Of a stretch of DNA of 64,000 nt, positions 47,843-55,902 are shown piece by piece. Every line of letters starts with the position of its first letter. Position 1 is the stretch's first letter. The notes beneath the pieces were generated by a model that was given only the letters and a program-made list of their open reading frames with translations, did not search any database and was not told the DNA's origin. This DNA comes from Asticcacaulis sp. ZE23SCel15 (GTDB taxonomy: Bacteria > Pseudomonadota > Alphaproteobacteria > Caulobacterales > Caulobacteraceae), in assembly GCF_030505395.1 (NCBI RefSeq), contig NZ_CP130044.1, positions 3,543,001-3,607,000 on the forward strand, written 5' to 3'. The translations under genes and the position numbers were made by a program.

Positions 47843-49650
47843 CAGACCGTACCCAGTTTAGACAGGGAGGCCGACCGACCCGCAAAGGTGCGGCGGTTTT
47901 GGGAATCCGCCATGGCCAGGGTCTTTCTTTGGCCCGCCACCATTTCACGGCGCAGTCCAGCCACCAGATCCTCAGTCATAACTGCCCCTTTGAGGTCGAT
48001 CACCGGCGCATAGGTAAAGGACCCGCCGCGCGACTGATTGGCACCATTCAGGATGCTTTGGGTTTCCGAAGCCGTATAAACCCGCGCACCCCGGTTCAGA
48101 TTAACCAGTTCCGCGCCGCGCTCACCGACCAGCGCCAGCCCGCCCGGTGCGCTCATTGTGCCAGCGGCAAAGCCGGGGATTTTAAACCCGCCCCCCTCCT
48201 TACCGTCAAAAAGACCGGCCAGCAGGGTCGAGAGCTTATTCGCCGCCCATTCCGCTGCGATACGCCGGAATGTCCCCGATAGGGCATCGCCCAGATCATC
48301 ACCATAGGCCGCCGCATAGACCAGTGATTGCCCAAGGTCTTCAACAGCCAGCTTAAGACCGGCGTATTTGTCGGTGATTTCAAGGCCGGGTGTAAATTCT
48401 ACAATGGCGCTGCCAAACTCATCATAGGCTGACTTGGCTTTGATGAACGAATCCGCGACCTTATACCCCGCCTCTGATAATTCCCAATTCCGATCATCCG
48501 CACCGGCCGCCAATGGCCCTGTGTAGGCGACCGATTTCCCGCTACCGCCGGATCGGCCACTTTTAGGACTTTCAATATCAGCCAGCAAAGCCGCCATTTC
48601 CTTGGCCTGCTTGATCTGAGCCGCCCGTGCGCGGATCTCAGCGGGACTACCCCGCCGACCACGGGACATATCTGATGCCGATACGCCTTCCGCGAAATCG
48701 CTCCAGCGATCTCCCATGGTCGAAATACCGTTTTTCGCCCTAAGCCCGCGCAGGCGCTTTGCCATGCCCGGATCTTCGGCGGCTGTCAGCAACTGGACAA
48801 AATCGGCCAAAGCATTGGTTGACCCTTCAATCGCTGGCGCCAGACCAAGGAAGGCGCGCTTAAGACCGACATCGATACGCTGTTGAGAAATCTCGACCTT
48901 ACGGTTCATCTCATCCAGAGCCTTGACGGTCTGATTATCTATCACAAGGCCTAAACGCGACGCCTCCTGCGTCAGCGCATGAACGCCTTCACTACCGCGT
49001 GCCAGCAGCGGCACAAGCGCCTCGATTCCCAGCGTTTTCGCCAGCTTGACCTGTTCTGCCACAGACCCCAGTTTCGATATCCGGTCAGCCAGTAACGGGA
49101 TAAATTCCGCCGAAGTTTCGACACCGGCCACATCAGCCTTGGTTAGCCCCAGCGCCTCGAATACCTTTTTGATCTTGGCATCGCCGACGCCGGTCTTAAT
49201 GGCCCCCAAAGACGCGTTAAGATTGCCCAAAGCGCCATGCAATTCCTCAATCGGCACGCCGGATTCATCGGCGGCGAACTCTAGCGCCTGCAAAGCCTCT
49301 GCCGTGATCCCAAGTTTTTCCGACAGGTCAGTCACTTCCGCCGACCACAGCATGGCCTCGCGGGCCTGATGCAGCCCGACGGCCAGTGCCGACAACCCCA
49401 CGGCCGCCACCCCGCCTGCCACACCGCCAAGCCCGGACAAGGCCGACCCCAGCACAGGCACCTGTGCAGCTGCCGAATTTATGGACCCCATCAGGTCGGC
49501 TGAGATCGTATCCGATACCGAATCCAGCCGCTTTTGGATATCGCGCGACGTTTTGTCGGTATCCTTACGGGCGGTATCCAGCTTTTTCGACAGAGCGCGG
49601 ATATTCGCATCCATCTGAAACAGCAGGATTTCATTTTCAGTACGGGCCAT
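47842..49650 (-). CDS. Tail tape measure protein
   Basis: A 602-aa tape measure that sets tail length and is delivered during injection. The N-terminal 60 residues form a coiled coil (NILLFQMDANIRALSKKLDT-like), followed by a very hydrophobic segment (GGVAGGVAAVGLSALAVGLH), a helical middle and a C-terminal tail rich in Ser/Thr with FKIPGFAAGTMSAPGGLALV and GERGAELVNLNRGARVYTA, a TMP C-terminal signature. Its length is modest for a siphovirus. ATG at 49650 overlaps the stop of the chaperone extension by one base. Confidence 0.9.
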   Translation of the reverse strand: MARTENEILLFQMDANIRALSKKLDTARKDTDKTSRDIQKRLDSVSDTISADLMGSINSAAAQVPVLGSALSGLGGVAGGVAAVGLSALAVGLHQAREAMLWSAEVTDLSEKLGITAEALQALEFAADESGVPIEELHGALGNLNASLGAIKTGVGDAKIKKVFEALGLTKADVAGVETSAEFIPLLADRISKLGSVAEQVKLAKTLGIEALVPLLARGSEGVHALTQEASRLGLVIDNQTVKALDEMNRKVEISQQRIDVGLKRAFLGLAPAIEGSTNALADFVQLLTAAEDPGMAKRLRGLRAKNGISTMGDRWSDFAEGVSASDMSRGRRGSPAEIRARAAQIKQAKEMAALLADIESPKSGRSGGSGKSVAYTGPLAAGADDRNWELSEAGYKVADSFIKAKSAYDEFGSAIVEFTPGLEITDKYAGLKLAVEDLGQSLVYAAAYGDDLGDALSGTFRRIAAEWAANKLSTLLAGLFDGKEGGGFKIPGFAAGTMSAPGGLALVGERGAELVNLNRGARVYTASETQSILNGANQSRGGSFTYAPVIDLKGAVMTEDLVAGLRREMVAGQRKTLAMADSQNRRTFAGRSASLSKLGTV

Positions 49651-49889
49651 CAAAATTCCCAGTTGGCGTTTTCAAATTCGTCTTCGGTAGGTGGTGGCGG
49701 CGCTTCGGGTCCACAATTGGTCTGTTTCCAGCCCCTGACCTGCTGGTCGAATTGCCACAGGCTTGAGGCATCAACCGCCTGCGCACTCAGCCCGATTATC
49801 CCGCCGAGCTGGTAGTACCCGGCCCATTTGATTTTATCGTTGGGGAGGGGCCGGTCGTCGCCTCCCCCTCGGGCTCCCCCGGCACGCCC
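49650..49889 (-). CDS. Tail chaperone extension frame (-1 frameshift product)
   Basis: An open frame lying -1 to the end of the upstream gp10-like gene, open from 49889 to a TGA at 49650. It has no credible start codon. Beyond the overlap it encodes KIKWAGYYQLGGIIGLSAQA, VDASSLWQFDQQVRGWKQTN and an acidic/proline tail ending ENANWEF, the look of the distal half of tail assembly chaperones. Two G-runs (49862-49870 and 49874-49882, GGGGGAG type on the coding strand) lie in the overlap as slippery-site candidates. Probably made only as a fusion with the upstream protein. Confidence 0.65.
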   Translation of the reverse strand, partial: GRAGGARGGGDDRPLPNDKIKWAGYYQLGGIIGLSAQAVDASSLWQFDQQVRGWKQTNCGPEAPPPPTEDEFENANWEF

Positions 49890-50209
49890 TCATCCTCATC
49901 CGGTGCCCCAAGCAGAGCGGCCATCAGCGCCAGTTTAGCCGGCGCTTCCGCTTCGATCAGCCAGCCCTCGATCGCGTACCGATCAACCAGCGACAACGCG
50001 TCATAGGGTGACATGCCGCCGCCGATCAGACCGATCCGCAGAGTTTCGCGCAGATCAGCAATCCGCCAGGTGCCGGTTTGAAGCCTCGACAGCAGGAGAC
50101 GCGGGCCGCAATCGGTTTTTTCCTGCAGCTCAATCAATTGCTTGATCCCCAGCCGGAAGGTGTGCGGGCCATCCCCAAAGATGGCCTCTATCTGTGCGTT
50201 ACGGCTCAT
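49796..50209 (-). CDS. Tail assembly chaperone, GTA gp10-like
   Basis: A 137-aa protein of the family found in gene transfer agents and alphaproteobacterial phages between the tail tube and tape measure genes. It starts MSRNAQIEAIFGDGPHTFRL, with LGIKQLIELQEKTDCGPRLL and LRETLRIGLIGGGMSPYDAL in the core. It guides tape-measure and tube assembly, like lambda gpG. The acidic Gly/Pro-rich end (DEDEGVPGEPEGE) is where the -1 frameshift to the extension frame is expected. Confidence 0.87.
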   Translation of the reverse strand: MSRNAQIEAIFGDGPHTFRLGIKQLIELQEKTDCGPRLLLSRLQTGTWRIADLRETLRIGLIGGGMSPYDALSLVDRYAIEGWLIEAEAPAKLALMAALLGAPDEDEGVPGEPEGEATTGPSPTIKSNGPGTTSSAG

Positions 50210-50211
50210 GA

Positions 50212-50655
50212 TCAGACCGCAAACGGAGCCAGCGTGACCTCACCGGTCGATTGCAGGGCGCAGGTGAAGTTGACTTTCGACCCTTCCGATGCCCCCAGGC
50301 TGTAGGAGGTCAGCTTATAGGGGCCGGTATAGACCGGTGCACCCACAACAGGGATCGTCCATTTGATGTTTTTGGCCTCACCCGACACCCACCAGTTATG
50401 GAAAAATTCCACGTCCGGCATGTTGGCCAGCCCCGCCCCGGCAATGGCCGATTTCAGGCTGTCGATTTCAACGTCGGTCCAGGGGATGGCGTCCGGATCA
50501 TCGCAGTCATAAAGCGTGACCTCCTGCACCCCGGCATCAAAGCTGATGTCCTTTTGGGTGTTGATCATGCATTTGACAGCGAAGACTTCCGGGGTAGCAC
50601 CATCCCCGATTTTAACCTGAACCTTGCGGCTCGCGACGACCTGTGGTCCAGCCAT
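50212..50655 (-). CDS. Major tail tube protein
   Basis: A 147-aa tail tube subunit (Phage_tail_2/TP901-1-like beta-sandwich). It begins MAGPQVVASRKVQVKIGDGA, has a conserved MINTQKDISFDAGVQEVTLY segment and ends TCALQSTGEVTLAPFAV. Position between the joining proteins and chaperones supports the call. A terminator lies immediately upstream of it in the transcript order, so the tail block starts its own transcript or is read through. Confidence 0.85.
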   Translation of the reverse strand: MAGPQVVASRKVQVKIGDGATPEVFAVKCMINTQKDISFDAGVQEVTLYDCDDPDAIPWTDVEIDSLKSAIAGAGLANMPDVEFFHNWWVSGEAKNIKWTIPVVGAPVYTGPYKLTSYSLGASEGSKVNFTCALQSTGEVTLAPFAV

Positions 50656-50675
50656 GGGCGTTACCTTTCATCCAT

Positions 50676-50699
50676 AAAAAAAGCCCCCGATGCGGGGGC
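50676..50699 (-). terminator. Rho-independent terminator between head-joining and tail genes
   Basis: On the minus strand GCCCCC-GCATC-GGGGGC forms a tight hairpin followed by seven T, 26 bp past the DUF3168 stop. It divides head and tail transcription. Confidence 0.85.
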
Positions 50700-50724
50700 C
50701 GTGAAACTCAATTAAAACCGCCGC

Positions 50725-51144
50725 CTAAGCGGTCGGACACACCTCATACCGGACGCTGACAATGCCAAACATGCGCCGCTCTTCATCGCGGCCATAGCTG
50801 ATGGCAGCCACGTCATGGACGATCACGGCATAACCCGTGATATCTATCTCATCATCCAGCACCTTGGCGATCACCGCGCCCACACGCCGCGCCAAAGCCC
50901 GCCCGGTTTGTGACGTGTAGACATGCACCGCGGTCTCAATAATGGCACCGTCATAAAGCTGATCAACCTCGCCGCTGTCGGCAATATCCGGCGTCACATT
51001 GACATCGCCCAAAACGATGTAGGGATAAGTGGCCTCTTCCGGAGCCTCATCATAAACACGATCACTCACCTCATTGTGGACAGCCGCAGAAAGCTCCAGC
51101 GCGCGGATAATGCCTGCGCAGACAGCTTCGGATGGATCATTCAT
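50725..51144 (-). CDS. DUF3168 tail terminator/completion protein
   Basis: A 139-aa DUF3168 protein, the HK97 gp10/gpU-like neck family that caps the tail tube at the head end. EAPEEATYPYIVLGDVNVTP is the family signature, with VHVYTSQTGRALARRVGAVI in the second half. It abuts the HK97-gp10 gene with no gap. Confidence 0.9.
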   Translation of the reverse strand: MNDPSEAVCAGIIRALELSAAVHNEVSDRVYDEAPEEATYPYIVLGDVNVTPDIADSGEVDQLYDGAIIETAVHVYTSQTGRALARRVGAVIAKVLDDEIDITGYAVIVHDVAAISYGRDEERRMFGIVSVRYEVCPTA

Positions 51145-51705
51145 CTACGCCCCCATAGCCTTAAAGGCCTTATTGCCCGCACGCCGCACCCGACCGGCCA
51201 GCTTTTTCTTGTAAAGCCGCACAACCGGGAAAAAGAACGGATTAGGACGTGTGCCGGGGTGTTGATAGGTGCCTGAACGATTATCAATCCGCCGCCCGCG
51301 ACGCTTCAATCGATCACGCATAGGTGTTTTGTCTCGCGTTCCGGCCTTGGTTCCGAACTCGACCCAACGCGCGTAGAACGCCCGGTCATCCCCGGCGTAA
51401 ACGCAATATCTAAGGCCGCTGTAAATCTTAAATTGCTCAATCCCGCCTACTGTCGATGGCTTGGGCCGAAATGCGCCGGTCGCCCGTGTCGCAGGCGGAT
51501 CACCTGCACTCCAGCCGATAGATTGACGCAGCGCGCCTGCGTTTTTGCCGCGCCCTATGGGGGTATGCGCTTTAATTCTTGAGGCCATCAATTGCGCACC
51601 CGCGCGCAATTCCGTTGCGGTTTCCCGCCGCACGCTCTCAGGCAGGCGCTGCATATTCCGAAGCACGCGCTCCAGATTACGCACCTTAGTTCTGGATCTA
51701 GCCAT
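51145..51705 (-). CDS. HK97 gp10 family head-tail joining protein
   Basis: A 186-aa neck protein of the HK97 gp10 family. The start KVRNLERVLRNMQRLPESVR, then AHTPIGRGKNAGALRQSIGW (the T-P-x-x-T/K-G-x-L-R-x-S-I signature) and YARWVEFGTKAGTRDKTPMR identify it. Its last 60 residues are strongly basic and longer than most family members. It overlaps the head-closure gene by one base. Confidence 0.9.
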   Translation of the reverse strand: MARSRTKVRNLERVLRNMQRLPESVRRETATELRAGAQLMASRIKAHTPIGRGKNAGALRQSIGWSAGDPPATRATGAFRPKPSTVGGIEQFKIYSGLRYCVYAGDDRAFYARWVEFGTKAGTRDKTPMRDRLKRRGRRIDNRSGTYQHPGTRPNPFFFPVVRLYKKKLAGRVRRAGNKAFKAMGA

Positions 51706-52076
51706 CAGAGATGGTCCGACCCCGCGGTCGCCACCAGTTGCATCAGCCGCCAGTCACTATCAAAATCCTCAGCAAACTTGATCTCAAAGACCCGGTGACG
51801 CGATGGGTCCGATGACGTGATATCCACGACCCGATCAGATGCCCGAATATGCCGGGTCTCTGAATCAAGCCTGATAAACAGGTCAAACGATCCTTGGCCC
51901 GCCAGCCGCTCACCAACCGTCAGTTCGCCGCCGCGCGTCATCTGCAGCTCTGCCGACCGCTTGGCGATGAACGGCTTAAAGGCGCCTTTGGGAAACCCCG
52001 GATCATCCAGCACGTCTACCCGGCGATCAAACCTGACCTTATGCTTAAGCCGCGCTGCGGATGGGGTACGGGCCAT
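51705..52076 (-). CDS. Phage head closure / head-tail adaptor protein
   Basis: A 123-aa SPP1 gp16-like adaptor. LKHKVRFDRRVDVLDDPGFP near the start, GSFDLFIRLDSETRHIRASD in the middle and a RVFEIKFAEDFDSDWRLMQL end follow the family pattern (Phage_H_T_join). It closes the connector and links to the tail. One-base overlaps with both neighbours indicate translational coupling. Confidence 0.86.
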   Translation of the reverse strand: MARTPSAARLKHKVRFDRRVDVLDDPGFPKGAFKPFIAKRSAELQMTRGGELTVGERLAGQGSFDLFIRLDSETRHIRASDRVVDITSSDPSRHRVFEIKFAEDFDSDWRLMQLVATAGSDHL

Positions 52077-52267
52077 TACTGCGCATCCTCAACGGTCGGC
52101 TGAAACCGGACGCGTTTAGGTGGCTTCACCCAGACCGCCGCACCCGCCTCAACGGCCCGATGGGCACAGACACTTTTGGCACGCCCCGACCAGCCTTTTT
52201 TAAACGCCGTCGTCACGACACCGTCATGACAGTCAAAATCGTCGATAAACTCGACCCAGTCGGTCAT
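52076..52267 (-). CDS. Small phage protein, unknown function
   Basis: A 63-aa protein, MTDWVEFIDDFDCHDGVVTT then AFKKGWSGRAKSVCAHRAVE and a basic end PPKRVRFQPTVEDAQ. ATG at 52267 overlaps the stop of the connector gene (ATGA). Proteins of this size and place occur in the neck block of many alphaproteobacterial prophages, but I know of no assigned function. Confidence 0.7.
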   Translation of the reverse strand: MTDWVEFIDDFDCHDGVVTTAFKKGWSGRAKSVCAHRAVEAGAAVWVKPPKRVRFQPTVEDAQ

Positions 52268-52869
52268 ATTGATACCATCCGGTATTTCGATAATAACGAC
52301 AATGCCGTAGGATTTTCCTGCCAGCCGCGCGGATCTCCATCGCCGCGATCGCGCCACATGATCCCGACCATAATCAGGATCGCCGCCCGGATCGCCGCAG
52401 GAACCTCAGCCGCTGAGCCGTAACCACATGTGTGCGTAACGCGCACCGCGCGCGGCGCACACCGCGACAGCGGCCAGTGCTCACCAAAGGCCGGAACCAC
52501 ATAGGCGTAATCCAGTCCATCAACCGGCACGAAATCAAAATTCTCTGCCGCCAACGTCTGCGCCGTGCCATCTGTGGCCACATACTCGATCGACGCGACC
52601 GCCGACACAGGGCCCAGCGGCAGAACAACCCGACCCGAAGTGCAGGCCGGAAATTCATTGAGTTCAGCCACCCAGGTCTGAGCCATCAGGCACCGATAAA
52701 GATAGCCCGCCCGGCCATCCAGATAGTCAACCGCCGCAGAGACAAAGCCGTCCAGCAGCATATCCCAATCATCGGAATCGATCCCAAGGTGAACCTTCAC
52801 CTCATGCAGCGTCAAAGGCAGGCTTTGCGGCGCCACCACGCGACGAAGGCTGACCTTATGGGTAGACAT
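52264..52869 (-). CDS. Head-tail connector protein (HK97 gp6-like)
   Basis: A 201-aa connector that forms the ring below the portal. It has LPLTLHEVKVHLGIDSDDWD and MLLDGFVSAAVDYLDGRAGY at the N terminus, typical of the Phage_connect_1/gp6 family, and a beta-rich second half with ALSLLSKYRMVSI at the end. ATG at 52869 is chosen; the gene overlaps the end of the upstream Rossmann-like gene by 14 nt. Confidence 0.88.
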   Translation of the reverse strand: MSTHKVSLRRVVAPQSLPLTLHEVKVHLGIDSDDWDMLLDGFVSAAVDYLDGRAGYLYRCLMAQTWVAELNEFPACTSGRVVLPLGPVSAVASIEYVATDGTAQTLAAENFDFVPVDGLDYAYVVPAFGEHWPLSRCAPRAVRVTHTCGYGSAAEVPAAIRAAILIMVGIMWRDRGDGDPRGWQENPTALSLLSKYRMVSI

Positions 52870-53416
52870 GTGTAGCGACTTCCATTTTACGACGAGCATC
52901 GCTCAGCCAGGTGTAATCCGGCGCGCCAAAGAGTTCACGCGTCCAGCCGGACATGGATTTCATATTCAAACCAGCACCTCGGGCGGCCAAAAACCCATCA
53001 CGATAGTGATAAGCATGATCCCATTCTCCGGACCAATGAATGTGCCCGTCGCGATCGTTCATGGGCACCCCACATAGAATGATCTTATCGGCCCCCAACC
53101 GCTCCGTGGCGATCTGAGCCATATACAGGCCTGACGACCCAAACCAGCGGGAACGCACAATCTCCAAACCGATAGAGGCCTTACCAAAGCCAGAGAAGGC
53201 CTGATAATCCTGATTACCACCCCAAACACGGCGATCAGCACGCCATCCGTCAAAATACTCAGGATGTAACGATACCCAGGCATCGATACGATCGCGACAC
53301 ATGACGCCAGCAAAATTACAAGCGACAACCCGATGTGGCGCATCCCCCACAAGATCGCAGGCGACGCGGTACTCATCCCAGACCCCGCGCGCCCCGCCCA
53401 GACATAGTGCAATCAC
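52856..53416 (-). CDS. Rossmann-like phage morphogenesis-region protein
   Basis: A 186-aa alpha/beta protein. It starts MIALCLGGARGVWDEYRVAC with a nucleotide-binding-like G-rich loop, then AWVSLHPEYFDGW, SSGLYMAQIATERLGADKII and LCGVPMNDRDG, a pattern shared with glycosyltransferase- and MptE/DUF115-like folds. Similar genes occur among head genes of alphaproteobacterial prophages, with no proven role; modification of a virion component or the host surface is one possibility. Confidence 0.7.
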   Translation of the reverse strand: MIALCLGGARGVWDEYRVACDLVGDAPHRVVACNFAGVMCRDRIDAWVSLHPEYFDGWRADRRVWGGNQDYQAFSGFGKASIGLEIVRSRWFGSSGLYMAQIATERLGADKIILCGVPMNDRDGHIHWSGEWDHAYHYRDGFLAARGAGLNMKSMSGWTRELFGAPDYTWLSDARRKMEVATHVYP

Positions 53417-53420
53417 GGGA

Positions 53421-54239
53421 CTAAATTTTCACCTGAACATGCGGACGGTCAACCGGCCCCTTGAAATCCTTCCCGTCGCGGCCGCGTTTAGTGGCCAATG
53501 TCCAGTATTTAACACCATCAGCCGGCTTTTCAGTGACTTCGCCCTTCCAGCCATCACCACGATCTCCGCCATTACAGTGCCAGAGGGAACCTGCAAAGGT
53601 CACCGTATCCCCTTCTTCATAGGCGCGCCCCTCCTGATAAACCCCCCTGTAGATCATCACCGGAATCGCGAGTTCAACGGTGTGCTTCGTGTCGCCCGAT
53701 GTAAAACTCAGTTCCAACGTACGGCCATCAGCCTGCAATACGGCGTCAAAATCGTTAAGGCTAAAGCCGTCACGGCCAGAATCGCCATTTGCGCCATCCA
53801 CACCATCACGGCCAACAACGACGCCCAGCGCTTTCATCTCACCATTGGTCAACGTGACCGTCAGCCGCCCCTCACGGTCGATAACAGCCCCGGCCAGACC
53901 AATACCATCCTTGCCGTGCGTGCCATCAACGCCGTCCCTGCCGTCCGAACCATCGCGACCATCCACACCATCACGACCATTTTTGCCATTTTCAGGCAAC
54001 TTTATGCCCGCGACCATAGTCTCAAGGTGCGCCTTAAGTGCTTCGATGTCCGCGTCTTTCCCATCCGCCCCATCAACCCCGTCACGGCCGTCGCGACCGT
54101 GCTGAGGTGCTGCGGCCTTGATGGCCGACAACTCATCCCGCAAAGCTTTGATTTCCGCACGCAGAGGATCAACGGTTTGCGCCACAAAAAGCCTGACCAC
54201 GCCGACCAGATCGTCTCCGAACGCCTTACCGTCAAACAT
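53421..54239 (-). CDS. Collagen-like phage structural protein
   Basis: A 272-aa protein with an N-terminal coiled coil (VDPLRAEIKALRDELSAIKA), three collagen-type Gly-X-Y blocks (about 48-66, 85-112 and 140-158, e.g. GRDGVDGRDGSDGRDG), a beta domain between them, and a C-terminal small domain with YRGVYQEGRAYEEGDTVTFA that resembles chitin/carbohydrate-binding modules (CBM5/12-like). Such trimers form head or neck fibres. Placement between portal and connector genes suggests a capsid-borne fibre that sticks to surfaces. It overlaps the portal gene by 8 nt. Confidence 0.82.
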   Translation of the reverse strand: MFDGKAFGDDLVGVVRLFVAQTVDPLRAEIKALRDELSAIKAAAPQHGRDGRDGVDGADGKDADIEALKAHLETMVAGIKLPENGKNGRDGVDGRDGSDGRDGVDGTHGKDGIGLAGAVIDREGRLTVTLTNGEMKALGVVVGRDGVDGANGDSGRDGFSLNDFDAVLQADGRTLELSFTSGDTKHTVELAIPVMIYRGVYQEGRAYEEGDTVTFAGSLWHCNGGDRGDGWKGEVTEKPADGVKYWTLATKRGRDGKDFKGPVDRPHVQVKI

Positions 54240-55584
54240 TCAAAAGGCCTTTCCTGAAGGTGGCGATAGCCTTGGCTGCCGCCGCCTCGATATCGTGGTC
54301 ATTATCAGGCGGGGCGATCGCGAGCGGTGACGCCTCAGTTTTTGAAAACGGATCATCACTCGCATCGCGGCGCGCCAAAGCATCAAGACTGTAATTTTGT
54401 TGCTGAACCATCGGGCTTTCGCCGCCCGTCACCGGCAGTCTGCCAATCTCTGCCCGTTGCTCATTGGGCGACAAGATACCGGCTGATTTATTTAGGTAAT
54501 CCATTTGGGCCGCCGAATCCATGCGAAGCAGGTTCGCGACATCGACCTCAGTTCCCACACCATCAGGCAGATCAAGACCGTCATCAAGGCAGACCTCAAC
54601 GCTCTCGATCTGCAATTGAAGGCATTGTGTGTAATATTCGACGTTCAGCGCCTGAACATTGTTATGGCTTGGCAGCGGCCCGACACCAATTTTGTAGGGC
54701 GGCACATGATAGGTCGAACAAACCATTTCGGCCGACAACTTCAACTGATCAACGAGCTCAGATTCTTCGGCCGTGAGCGCCATGCGCTCAAACTTCATGC
54801 CATTACCCAATATTGCGATCCGCCCGGCATTTTTACCAGTAAATCCGCCTTCCCACTTCTCCCTTAACTGCACTACCTGCTCGACAGAGACATCGCCCGG
54901 CGCGGTAAGTATCCCACCCGGCTGAGATTTGTTGCCAAACAACGCAATACTGTTGTTTTGAATATTAAGCCCCTGTGTCGCCGCCAGCGCCGACGCAAAC
55001 AACGGCGATATCCCGACTAGGGGGTGAAACAGACAGTTTGTGCGATCATGAATAATCTCCGACGCCGGCACGGTGACCGCCGAATGAACGGTCGACAGAT
55101 TGTCCGCCGAAAGCTGGTAAAAAACCTCACCAGATTCAGCCACCAATGGCTTAACACGGGCCGGATCAAGCACATAAAGCGCTACTACGACACCACGCAC
55201 ATTACGTTGTTTTAAAACGTAGGTATTGCCATACGGCCCCAGCTTAGAAAGCATCCAGCTCTCAATAAACTGAATATGGTTCTGGTAATGGTTAGGCTTT
55301 CGCAACAATGCCGAATAGACCAGATGAGTCGTTTCGACCCAGACACCACCTTCCCTCTTAACAAACTTGATCCTATTTTTCGCCACATCACCAGCAATCA
55401 AAGTCATGCAGGCAAAGACGGCCCAGTTTGAGACGACATTATCACGGGTAGCGACCGTGTTGGTCTGCCAGGCGCCCGTAAAGCTTTCCAAAATCCGCCA
55501 CCCGCCGCCGCCCGATTGCGGCACCACCTGCGTCGCAGATGACTTTTCCGAGGTAAACGGAAGCTGGAGCCCAAACACTTTCAT
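54232..55584 (-). CDS. Portal protein, HK97 family
   Basis: A 450-aa portal (Phage_portal, HK97 family), the dodecameric DNA gate. Visible family features are AVFACMTLIAGDVAKNRIKF, YQNHIQFIESWMLSKLGPYG, LYVLDPARVKPLVAESGEVF, FGNKSQPGGILTAPGD and EVCLDDGLDLPDGVGTEVDV, with GILSPNEQRAEIGRLPVTGG near the end. ATG at 55584 is chosen, 2 nt after the upstream stop. It follows, rather than precedes, the capsid gene. Confidence 0.95.
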   Translation of the reverse strand: MKVFGLQLPFTSEKSSATQVVPQSGGGGWRILESFTGAWQTNTVATRDNVVSNWAVFACMTLIAGDVAKNRIKFVKREGGVWVETTHLVYSALLRKPNHYQNHIQFIESWMLSKLGPYGNTYVLKQRNVRGVVVALYVLDPARVKPLVAESGEVFYQLSADNLSTVHSAVTVPASEIIHDRTNCLFHPLVGISPLFASALAATQGLNIQNNSIALFGNKSQPGGILTAPGDVSVEQVVQLREKWEGGFTGKNAGRIAILGNGMKFERMALTAEESELVDQLKLSAEMVCSTYHVPPYKIGVGPLPSHNNVQALNVEYYTQCLQLQIESVEVCLDDGLDLPDGVGTEVDVANLLRMDSAAQMDYLNKSAGILSPNEQRAEIGRLPVTGGESPMVQQQNYSLDALARRDASDDPFSKTEASPLAIAPPDNDHDIEAAAAKAIATFRKGLLNV

Positions 55585-55586
55585 AA

Positions 55587-55832
55587 TCAGCCCTGAATTT
55601 CTGAGATTTTCGCCATCAGCGTTTTTTCGGTCCAGCGCCAATGCGCGACCTTCCCCGTTAGCGACTTGTAAGAATTCCGCAGCCGCGTGAGTTCGTCCTC
55701 ATCAACGGGAGGAACCGGTGCGACGTTATCGGACATCAGGTCGCTACGGCTATAACCCAGACGACCCAGAACACGCGCAAAACGCGGATCTTTAGCCCTT
55801 AAGGCCCGATCCATATAACCGGCATTACTCAC
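55587..55832 (-). CDS. Small phage protein before portal
   Basis: An 81-aa hydrophilic, helical protein (RALRAKDPRFARVLGRLGYS, then a Pro/Asp linker and LTRLRNSYKSLTGKVAHWRW). GTG at 55832 is preferred because AGGGAG lies 6 nt upstream; ATG at 55814 is the alternative. It starts just past the capsid-gene terminator. Function unknown; small proteins in this spot may be capsid assembly helpers. Confidence 0.7.
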   Translation of the reverse strand: MSNAGYMDRALRAKDPRFARVLGRLGYSRSDLMSDNVAPVPPVDEDELTRLRNSYKSLTGKVAHWRWTEKTLMAKISEIQG

Positions 55833-55846
55833 GTCACTCTCCCTAG

Positions 55847-55875
55847 AAAAAACCGGGGCCAAACTGACCCCGGTT
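55847..55875 (-). terminator. Rho-independent terminator after the capsid gene
   Basis: On the minus strand AACCGGGG and CCCCGGTT pair around a 9-nt loop and are followed by five T. It lies 28 bp past the capsid stop, and would raise capsid over portal expression. Confidence 0.87.
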
Positions 55876-55902
55876 CACCGCTGAAATACTAACCAGAGGG
55901 CT

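Noticed and set aside
53900-54110. Tandem DNA repeats as a variable-number locus
   Set aside because: The periodicity comes from Gly-X-Y codons of the collagen-like protein; the DNA copies differ from one another.
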